From contig JAMYHX010000720.1 of assembly GCA_025529335.1 (NCBI GenBank), forward strand, positions 1 to 15,190: DNA of 15,190 nt, written 5' to 3'. Shown in pieces: positions 7,985 through 15,190 of the stretch. The first letter of the stretch is position 1. Every line of letters starts with the position of its first letter. The DNA comes from Rhizopus sp. PT2906 (taxonomy: Eukaryota; Mucoromycota; Mucoromycetes; Mucorales; Rhizopodaceae). Made by a program: the position numbers and the translations under genes. The notes below the pieces were generated by a model. It worked only from the letters and a program-made list of their open reading frames with translations, did no database searches and was not told where the DNA came from.

Positions 7985-8094
7985 GTAGAAAAAAGAAAGA
8001 AAGAGAAAGAGAGTATGTGACTACACTTTGAGATAATGAAAGTCAATCCAGCTCCCAAAAAAAGTGAAAATGCCCCTCCTTTCGTTTTAAAAGT
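7985..8094. promoter_or_regulatory. Shared divergent promoter region
   Basis: 110 bp separate the start codons of the RBM5-like gene (minus) and NUP84 (plus). The segment next to the RBM5-like start is a purine-rich run (AAAAAAGAAAGAAAGAGAAA). No clear TATA box is visible. Both products act in nuclear RNA handling or export, so shared control is plausible, but this is inferred only from position. Confidence 0.4.
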
Positions 8095-10680
8095 ATGACA
8101 ATTGGGAACAATAATAACAACTTTCTTGACAATTATGCAAGAATATTCAAGTTGTATGAAACGAATAATGGACATGACATTGCTATGAAATATGCTTCTT
8201 TGAATTTAGAGTAAATAGAGTAAATAGTGTATCAACTCTACATATAACACGCTCGATAGTGACAAAGACACGTTTCGACAGGCAGAGAATAATACTTGGA
8301 AACTAATAGATGCCATTATTTCGTAAGAAAAAATCAACACATTAGAACAACAGAGAAAACCTGACGTTTCTTAAATGTAGATCAAAAGATAAATGCTGCC
8401 TTTTTCAATATGCTGTAAAGCTCAATTATGCAAATCACATCATATACGCCTCATACCTTTTATTTGATAGGCTTTAAAGGATTGGATATCCAAAACCACA
8501 GTCAGTCAAGAATTGCGCAACCAGATCATGCGCAAGGTATCTGAAGAGGAAGAGCTTGAAGAAGAATTGATGCAAATCGTCTATAGAAATCAAGTGCTTT
8601 CACATCCAAGTAAAAAAAGAAAAGTGTCTATAGATATTGAAGCAGTCTATAAGCAACGTTGGAATAAGATTAGATCGGGAGTGTATGAGAGGACGATAGG
8701 TGAACCTGGTGAAGATCCAACATCGGTGTATGTGCATAATGAATATGTTCGATTTAATCTCTTTGCGCTTGGTATGAGTTCTGTTTTATGATAAATAGAT
8801 AATGGAGCTTATGTTGTTCATCTTAGGCAGAGATAGTTCAGGCTATAGTCAAAAAGAATGGGATTCTTGGTTTGAATGTGTACAGTACATGGCAAAGAAT
8901 GTAAGTAATAGAAAGGGCGTATAAACATGAAATAACCATGTATATCTCAGGAATCACTTGGATTCTATGAAAAACTCTTGTATGACACATTTGCAGGGAA
9001 TACTCATATAGGACCTAGTATATGCCAAACATGGGAAGACGTTGTATGGGTCAACCTGAACAGTGTTGTTCAAAGTGCGATGACCAAGCAGGATTCAGAC
9101 AAGCTGATTCTATCTGATAGTGTGGCTCAATTAGCTTTATCCAAGGATTATTTATTAGAAGAGTATATAAAGCGAAATCAAGGAGCTTATAATCATGAGA
9201 TTAAATTGTAATTTTATTAGAGGAGATCCTAGAAGGTTTTTTCATCTAGTGCAATTGGCTCTACTTCAAAACAGGATAAGCGATCTGATCGATACAGCAT
9301 ACGAGCACTTCATCACGCGTAATTCTTTTTTTAATCTTGGGTAAAGTACGCAGAGATTATTACAGCAAACAAAGAGACTAACAGATTGTATAATTAGCAA
9401 AGAACATAGAATAGAAGCCCTAAGATTTATATCCACATTATTAATATATGGTTGTCAGTATCTTGACTGGAAACAAGACGAAAAATCGATTGCTATCGTA
9501 TCATACTACGCCGAACTTAGTTCAACACGAGATTACTTCAGGCCGTTGATTACTGCCATTTATGCCTCAAAGCTCCCACTCGATGCTCAAGTATCTGTAT
9601 ACAGTCGATTTCTGGAAGGTAAACCCCTCCCCTTTTTTTTAAAAAAAAAAAAAAAAAAGAGAGAGAGAGAGAGGAGACTAAAGAGATTGTAGAATTTGAT
9701 GGCGACAAGGAAGAAGTCTCCATTCTTTTATTACTTGGCAAACAACAAGGACTGGCAATGAACGATATATTGAAACAAGTTAGTTCGAATACCCTTCAAA
9801 AAGCTCTTTATGAGTCCTCTAAAGTCAAAAGCCTCCAAAGCTACCGATTAGAAAATGATGAGATGGATGATTTTGCTTATACCCTTTTAGAGGCCTTGGG
9901 ATGGCTCAAGAGTCAGGATTTGTGTCTGGAATTGTTCAAGACAGCCAATGTGATTATTCGTCAGATACTGGGCATGCGAAGGCTCTATCTGGTAGAAAGA
10001 GTGACGGATGTAGTGAAAGAGATGGAGATGTATTGCTCAAAGACAAAAGACACGGAAAAAGAGTTTGCAGAGTATCTCTCTCATAAACGACTTGTCAACA
10101 CATTTAAATTGTTTGAAGAATGGACTGACCTTATTCAGTCTAGTCCACAAGACTCGTAAGTAAAAAAAAAGGGGTGTGTGTATGTGTATAAAAAGGGCTC
10201 ATGTTATTATTAGTGGTTCATTAAGTGATCTTCAAAAAGTAGTGTCATGGCGACGCGAAGTTCAGGTAAATAATCATACATATTTTTAGAATATACATTG
10301 ACAGATATTAGACACAAACTGAAATTCTGGAAAGAGAATTAAGATTTCTGCTTGAAGGTGGCTGGTTAGGAGAACATACGGATGAGACTAGACATATTTC
10401 GAAAGCAACCTTAAGAGAGATCTACATCCCAGATCTAGTAATCAAGTATCACCAACTACTTCATCTATCATCCAGTGTGATCCCTGAGTGAGTTCATTCA
10501 GAAATATTATAATGTATATATACTGATTATTTTTGTAATAGAAATCTACAAAAGAGTAGACAAATGAATACTTATGTCACTGTCAAACATAGAGAGCTAT
10601 ATGACGATATCATGGTTGCCAATAGAATGAAGCAAGTTATCAAAGAATTTAGTAAATCTCTATTGCCTATGAAACAATAA
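8095..10680 (+). CDS. NUP84: Nup84/Nup107 nucleoporin of the Y-complex
   Basis: A structural scaffold protein of the nuclear pore outer ring (Nup107-160/Nup84 complex). Twelve exons: 8095-8210, 8260-8322, 8381-8414, 8471-8771, 8827-8900, 8951-9162, 9221-9340, 9398-9618, 9693-10155, 10214-10265, 10312-10487 and 10542-10680. They total 1971 nt and 656 aa plus stop, with all eleven introns GT-AG and 46-74 nt. Several introns show CTAAC/CTGAC branch sites. Family marks are FRQAENNTWKLIDAIIS near the N-terminus, TFAGN...SICQTWEDVVW (W224-E225-D226), GDPRRFFHLVQLALLQNRI, HRIEALRFISTLLIYG, and the C-terminal REIYIPDLVIKYHQLL. The protein is predicted all-alpha, without signal peptide or membrane segment. 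It is slightly shorter than yeast Nup84 (about 726 aa). The 34-nt third exon is the weakest call, but phase and branch site support it. The start is the first ATG in frame with exon 1. Confidence 0.88.
9633..9673. repeat. T8-A18-(GA)n tract in NUP84 intron 8
   Basis: Eight T, then eighteen A, then about seven GA units fill the middle of the 74-nt intron 9619-9692, the longest intron of the gene. The T8/A8 part could fold as a hairpin. The splice sites on both sides and a CTAAAG branch-like site remain intact. Confidence 0.85.
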
Positions 10681-10753
10681 ATCACTGATATATATACTGG
10701 AATATTGCCTATGAATCAATAAATCACTAATATCACTAATATATATACTGGAA
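10661..10753. repeat. Tandem duplication across the NUP84 stop codon
   Basis: Copy one (10661-10702) begins TATTGCCTATGAAACAATAA, the last coding codons and stop of NUP84. Copy two (10703-10753) begins TATTGCCTATGAATCAATAA and carries an extra 9 bp (ATCACTAAT-type) in the middle. Both end in ATATATATACTGGAA. The stop codon and the overlapping AATAAA are thus present twice. Confidence 0.85.
10676..10681 (+). terminator. Poly(A) signal overlapping the NUP84 stop
   Basis: AATAAA overlaps the TAA stop codon (10678-10680). The tandem copy supplies another AATAAA at 10718-10723, better placed for 3' end formation. Confidence 0.4.
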
Positions 10754-10893
10754 TTAGAAAAAAATATATTTATAATATAATATATATTGCGACTTCAATA
10801 AGAACTTTTAGGTACATACATGCAAAAATAAGCACCTTCTTAAAAGCATTGCACTAGGATCTGTTTCACTAACGCTTGATCTTACATTAGTGC

Positions 10894-12719
10894 ATGAACA
10901 ATAATAATAATACCGTTACCGTACTTACTACCAACTGCTCATCCTGCCATGCACCTTTACCAGCAGATTCACGCTATCGTACCTGTCAAGTGTGCAGAGA
11001 ATGGGTTGCAGCATCATGACGCAGACGTCGAGCTGAACAAGAAGAGCAAGAAGGCAGACAAGTAAGACGCAGGGGGAGACCTAGAGTAGAACCTTCTCAG
11101 ACCATTCCTGCTGCCTATATCTCGCAGCTTTATCGCCTTCGTCCTTTGAATCTTGGACGTATGGACAAAGAGTGTCTCCATTGTCATGCCCTACACTAGA
11201 TTGATGAAAGGCAAGAGATATCTTCGATGAGAAATCCAACCTGGGAGTCATGCTGCAAGCAGGGATCAGTTCAGTTGTAACTCTTGCCTGATCCACCTGA
11301 GTACTTGAAGGATTTACTCGAGCGTACGGACGCCCAAGGCCGTCACTTTAAGGACAGCCTTCGTCAGTACAACATGCCTTTGCGTTTACCTCTTTAAGAT
11401 GCGGCATTGTCTCAGCTGAGGAATGTAATGCCAACAACAACAGAAGAGGTGGACTTAACGCATTCCAGATACATGCTGCTCTTTGCCACCGCCAGGGGCC
11501 ACTTATTCCTTATGATGGCAGCGAACCATCATACGCCCAATTTTACATATATGATCCATCTTACACTGCACAAAGAAGATCCGAAAGAAACGAAAATCTT
11601 AATTCCGAAATCATAACGGAGCTATCTACCATGCTTTCTCATTGTAACCCTTTTTCACGCATATATCTCCATGCACATGAGATTCTAAGCAGAAACGAGG
11701 ATAGAAGTACGGATGGAGATTTGAGCAATAACATCAATGACCACAATGAAAGTAACAACTCGCCTTACATTGTCATCAGTCCTTCAATGAGAATGAGGTT
11801 AATTGAAGGGAGTGACAGACGTACTCAAAATCTTCTCACAACGGAGTAAATCGCTGCTGTCATACCAATTGAGTATAGCGATCGAAACTTCAGAGATACC
11901 ATACTTACCTTAAGAAGAAGAGATCGTAATGACAACATACGTCAAGGCTATGACTTTGACAAGCACATTCAAAGAATCAGTCAAACACATGCTGCATACA
12001 TGTCCACCCACTGTGTCCTATTATTTCCTCATGGAACCTACGGATGGTATTGGGGCATGTGCCTTTCCTCCTCCTCTCCCTCCTCCACTGCTACCACCAC
12101 CACAACCACTATGAATGAAGAAATAACTACTTCAACAAGGCAAAAAGATCGCCTATCTCAGCGCGCTTACTATAGGTTCAGATTGCATCTGAGAAGAGAG
12201 CATGAGTTTCCTGCCATCTTTTATGCCAAAAAGCTTTTTCAGCAGTTCCTGGCGGATGCGTGGGCGATCCGTGACCAGAATAAGTTGGACTGGATTCGTC
12301 ACAATCAAGATATACTTCGGGCTGATGTTTATAACGGGTTGGCAGATGCTATTGCTGAAGGTGATCAAGTTAACGCTGCTAATTTAGGACGTCGATTCAT
12401 TCTCCCAAGTAGCCACACTATATATATACTGGAATTAGACCATAAAATACGACGAAGAACAACACAAGAAGGCGAATTGCCATTCATTCTAACAAGAAAG
12501 CAGTTTCCTGTTATATTATGCTTTTCTATGACCATCAAAAAATCCCAAGGACAATCATTAAAATATGTAGGCATCGACCTCAGAAGACCATCATTTATGC
12601 ATGGCCAGCTATATGTTGCATTTTTAAGAGTCACTTCTCTTTCTGGCATCTCAGTCCTTCTTCCAGAAAGCTCAAGTGCAACCAACAATGTTGTCTATCC
12701 AGAGCTATTACTTCACTAA
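10894..12719 (+). pseudogene. Helitron Rep/helicase remnant with large in-frame deletion
   Basis: It starts at ATG 10894 with an Asn run and a four-cysteine ribbon (C15, C18, C31, C34), then RRRGRPRVEPSQ and NLGRMDKECLHCHALH, the usual Helitron N-terminal region. TGA 11017, TAG 11197, TAA 11278 and TAA 11395 interrupt this frame. Between about 11400 and 11450 the reading moves to a second frame that continues GLNAFQIHAAL, YAQFYIYDP, NPFSRIYLHAHEIL, TAA 11847, IAAVIPIEYS, LLFPHGTYGWYWG, LFQQFLADAWAIRDQNKLDW and LGRRFILPSSHT. At 12415-12440 it jumps to the extreme C-terminus of the Pif1-like helicase (EGELPFILTRKQFPVILCF, MTIKKSQGQSL, HGQLYVAFLRVTSLSG) and ends at 12719. The HUH/tyrosine Rep centre and helicase motifs I to about V are missing, roughly 800 residues by family length. 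It cannot be active. Confidence 0.88.
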
Positions 12720-13012
12720 TATGCCCACCTGTTTTACACATCATATGATCACCAAACAAACTTATGCTCACAACTATGAATGCTTTATGGCTATGCCATT
12801 CTTTTCAACACATAAACATTTACGAATAATACTATTAAAATATAGCTCTCTATTATGAATAAACAATTTTATGAAATCATGTATGCAGCACTATTGCATC
12901 AATAAATAAGCACGCAGAGAGGAGTTGGAGTATGTTGTTAGGCGCACAAAAATTCAAATTTAGCTATTCGCATAAAGGGTCGTATTAACATTTGCTCTTA
13001 CTCATCACAAAT

Positions 13013-13083
13013 GGCGAAGCCCTTAAGCCTGCAGCAGCATGACGACGCGCAAAACCGAGCGTAGCGAGTTGGAAGCGGCTAGT
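13013..13083 (+). other. Candidate Helitron 3' terminus
   Basis: A G+C-rich segment unlike its surroundings ends in GGCTAGT followed by ATT. Helitrons end in CTRRT after a short hairpin. Here CGC...AAC and GTT...GCG can pair around CGAGCGTAGCGAG, giving an imperfect stem with an internal loop just before CTAGT. The boundary is inferred, since no empty site is available in the window. Confidence 0.45.
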
Positions 13084-13412
13084 ATTATAGACTGAAATAA
13101 GAATATTTAAACCGAAGCTCATAAAAGACAACCTTAACACCATTCGCAATCTGACTGGTTGAATAAAAGTATATTTGTGAGTAAAGCCTAAAGAAGAGGC
13201 AACACACATCCTTCAAGCTATATTCATAATAGAGATAATCTTTTGTTGTTGTATTCACTGAGCTGTTTTATTCCACGCTAAAGTCGATACCAAATGTTAC
13301 GACAGCATAAGTTTATTGGATCTGAAAAAAGGACGTGATTTATTGATTAAATAAATTTTGATAAATGAACAACAATAATCTCTTTCACTTTTTGCTCTTC
13401 TTTTTGCTTCAA
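13084..13412. other. Intergenic, no gene seen
   Basis: A+T-rich sequence between the Helitron end and the next broken gene. The minus-strand open frame over 12985-13209 runs across the Helitron terminus and is not believed. The last 60 bp before 13413 are pyrimidine-rich (CTTTCACTTTTTGCTCTTC), a possible core promoter or 5' leader of the following gene. Confidence 0.5.
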
Positions 13413-14192
13413 ATGAAAAGACATTCTACATCATCCAGCTTAGAAAGATCTTCAAAAGGCGCAAAGCTAAATGAATGTAAAGTATTCAATCTTGTTCATT
13501 ATCAGTCAATATTTAATATTATCCTGGTATAGCTACAGTAGCATCAACTCAAGAAGCGGATGATTCTAGCACAGTAAAGCAAGAAGGTGCCTCTTCTTCC
13601 TCAAGTAAACTAGGGCTTTCGAAAAAAGCACAACAAAAAAATGATAAGTAAAATGCACTTTTAAAATTCAAAACAGAGCAAAAGGCTCTAAAGGAAGTCA
13701 AGTTCCCCTCATGTGGGTTAACAACACACGCGCGATCAACGAGTAACTTGTGCCCAAACAAGAAAGCAAAAGTACCTGTTTGCAGCCCTGATGAAAGGGT
13801 TGAAAACTTTGTAATCAAGACGTCCTTACCTAATGTTTGTAATAATCAACAACTTGTTCAGTATATCAAGGATCTAGCAGATTATACCACCAAATTTTTG
13901 TTTATGGCATTATTTTATGCGAACGACCTCTTGTCTGAGTGGTGTATTGATGAGCTTGCTGTGATTTTACTGGGAAAGAAATTAATTATGAATAAAAATA
14001 GATGCAAGTATATTGGAGGTAAAGAAATGCTGATGCAGCGCACAAGCTAACCTGTGAATGCTTGCAGTTTGCGGATAACAATAGAAGGTGCAAAGACTCA
14101 ACTCCAAGGCTCGCTTTTGCCAGAGTTAAATATCTCTACCCTAAGCATTCGTAATATGGATGCATTACATTGCTTTTTTTTTTTAGCATTGT
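13413..14192 (+). pseudogene. Broken two-exon gene with defective zinc-knuckle-like motif
   Basis: Exon 1 (13413-13476, MKRHSTSSSLERSSKGAKLN) joins exon 2 from 13533 across a 56-nt GT-AG intron in correct phase. A Ser-rich acidic stretch leads to a stop at 13649. The same frame then stays open through KALKEVKF and C82-G-L-T-T-H87-A-R-S-T-S-N-L-C95-P-N-K-K, followed by VIKTSLPNVCNN, YIKDLADYTTKFLFMALFYAND and a stop at 14048, then remains open to 14192 (LRITIEGAKTQLQGSLLPEL). The CG..TH.R..S..CP.NK motif followed by VIKTSL and a YANY-like segment is, from memory, typical of a large Mucoralean family of unknown function found in many copies; the motif's first Cys is Phe79 here. A further shifted frame at 14218-14380 may continue it. 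Two stops and the lost Cys mark it as decayed. Function unknown. Confidence 0.6.
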
Positions 14193-15190
14193 AGCTAATT
14201 TGATCTGTATATATCTGAACAATCTTGCTCCTTTCTGGGATGTTCCAAATATGGCACTAAACGAGACGCACTAGGAAGATCATAGAGATGAGAATGACTT
14301 TGTAAAGATGATTATTCCCTCTAATATTAAACGTGTATTAAAGCAACCTTGTAAACATAGTTACTTATTGTCTGATAGTTTATGATAAAATCGCGTCCTT
14401 ATCAACATCTAAAACGCGTAAATGTAAAATGGTAAAAATATTTGCGTTAGTGATAAGACTACGTATTCAGATATTAAAGACGATCTTTATTTAAATTGAA
14501 TTAGTATGCTTCCTTCTGTTAACTTCTTTCCAATGGTAAACAGGAAAATATATTGCTTGTGCATGCTTAAGAAAAAAAAAGGATATCTAACCCAGTCCTT
14601 AGGTTAATAAGTGTCTCCGATGTACGCTATTTGAATGAATAGCATTCATCTTTTTTTTCCCTTCACCTTTCACATTTTTCATTCGACCTTTTATCGAATC
14701 ATGTTATTTTTGGAGAGGAATGAAGCTACAAGAAAAAGATTATTTTTAACTGATTTCCACAAAAATGAAACACTTGAAAGCAAGCCAAAATATGATAAAT
14801 ATAAACAAACCATACGTCACAGCCAATTCAAGGAAAGGAATAACTTTTTATCTTGAGTGCTTATCTCAGGATTTACGCAATAAATGATTGATATTATGAC
14901 TAAAAAGTATATCTATGCTACCCTTTATAATTGGGATGTATACATTAAAATTGATCATCCCAAACAAACGCGTGTATCCTTGATTTGCATTGACTTTTCT
15001 TGTATCTCTTAGGATAACACGAATGATTTTCCCATAAATATCTGATACGTGTGCTACCATCGTGGATGGTTATCAAGAGTTAAAAAGTAAAGATAGCAAC
15101 ATCTGCTCTAAATAAAAAAATTAAAGTTTGGAATAATGTCTGTAGTCTTTAAATCTAAGCTCTATCTATATCTTTGTCAACATGCTTAAA
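14193..15190. other. A+T-rich stretch without a supported gene
   Basis: Apart from the possible continuation of the broken gene up to about 14380 (NNLAPFWDVPNMALNETH, then a stop), nothing is recognised. A plus-strand frame at 14635-14856 and a minus-strand frame at 14866-15060 (MVAHVSDIYGKIIRVILRDT) are open for 60-75 codons, but neither has family resemblance or flanking splice sites that extend it. Confidence 0.45.

Larger units (their letters stand above)
10760..13083 (+). mobile_element. Internally deleted Helitron
   Basis: A rolling-circle transposon remnant holding a broken Rep/helicase gene (10894-12719), an A+T-rich 3' stretch and a G+C-rich terminus ending CTAGT (13079-13083). The 5' end (expected TC after a host A) could not be fixed; 10760 is only the end of the NUP84 3' repeat. 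At about 2.3 kb it is well under half the size of an autonomous fungal Helitron. It lies downstream of NUP84 in the same orientation. The tail 12720-13012 holds no gene. Confidence 0.7.

Noticed and set aside
8323..8353. Alternative NUP84 intron 2 ending at 8353
   Set aside because: It would be only 31 nt. The acceptor at 8380 gives 58 nt with a CTGAC branch site and keeps the frame.
12153..12688. Minus-strand open frames over the Helitron C-terminal half
   Set aside because: Antisense to clearly recognisable Helitron protein segments.
12985..13209. 74-codon minus-strand frame ending in SRFQLATLGFARRH...
   Set aside because: It spans the putative Helitron terminus and derives its composition from the G+C-rich end block.
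14866..15060. 64-codon minus-strand frame MVAHVSDIYGKII...
   Set aside because: Reasonable composition but no family resemblance, no extension by splicing and no neighbouring support.
1..15190. tRNA genes, CRISPR arrays, bacterial operons or defence systems
   Set aside because: No B-box-like sequence in a tRNA context, no regularly spaced repeats, and the intron-rich eukaryotic gene structure excludes the prokaryotic features.

Overview
The window reads as nuclear DNA of a zygomycete fungus, most likely Mucoromycota/Mucorales. The DNA is A+T-rich. The host genes are cut by many short introns (46-74 nt) with GTAAGT/GTAWRN donors and TAG/CAG acceptors. The mobile elements (Tc1/IS630-type transposases, a fungal Helitron, and a zinc-knuckle-like protein family I associate with Mucorales) point the same way. 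No tRNA, rRNA, CRISPR array or bacterial feature was seen.

Three host genes could be rebuilt exon by exon with every splice phase closing. (1) 2797-4218, minus: a five-exon SLC35C2/YMD8-type nucleotide-sugar/triose-phosphate translocator family membrane protein, 401 aa. (2) 6978-7984, minus: a five-exon, 264-aa protein with a C2H2 finger, an RAAERR motif and a G-patch, matching the C-terminal module of RBM5/RBM10 splicing factors. (3) 8095-10680, plus: a twelve-exon, 656-aa Nup84/Nup107 nucleoporin. Genes 2 and 3 are divergent and share a 110-bp intergenic region.

Four mobile or repeat-derived blocks surround them. 1347-2662 (minus) is a Tc1/IS630-like DD34E transposase broken by two single-base homopolymer frameshifts. 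4253-6823 is a complete 2.57-kb element with about 200-bp terminal inverted repeats flanked by TA. It holds a badly decayed Tc1-like transposase and, on the opposite strand, what looks like a captured gene fragment. It sits 34 bp upstream of the SLC35C2-like start codon, so it forms or displaces that promoter. About 10760-13083 is an internally deleted Helitron: the N-terminal region is joined in frame directly to the last helicase motifs, and a plausible CTAGT 3' terminus is present. 13413-14192 and some sequence beyond is a decayed two-exon gene with a defective zinc-knuckle-like motif.

The strongest novelty lead is the 4253-6823 element. Its TIRs are nearly identical over about 165 bp although its transposase is dead. 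Each TIR contains the promoter-proximal region and the ATG start, and holds 23-bp subterminal direct repeats. Other leads are a tandem duplication across the NUP84 stop codon/poly(A) signal and a 19-nt motif shared between that site and the Helitron deletion junction. The left 1.35 kb and the right 1 kb hold no gene I can support.
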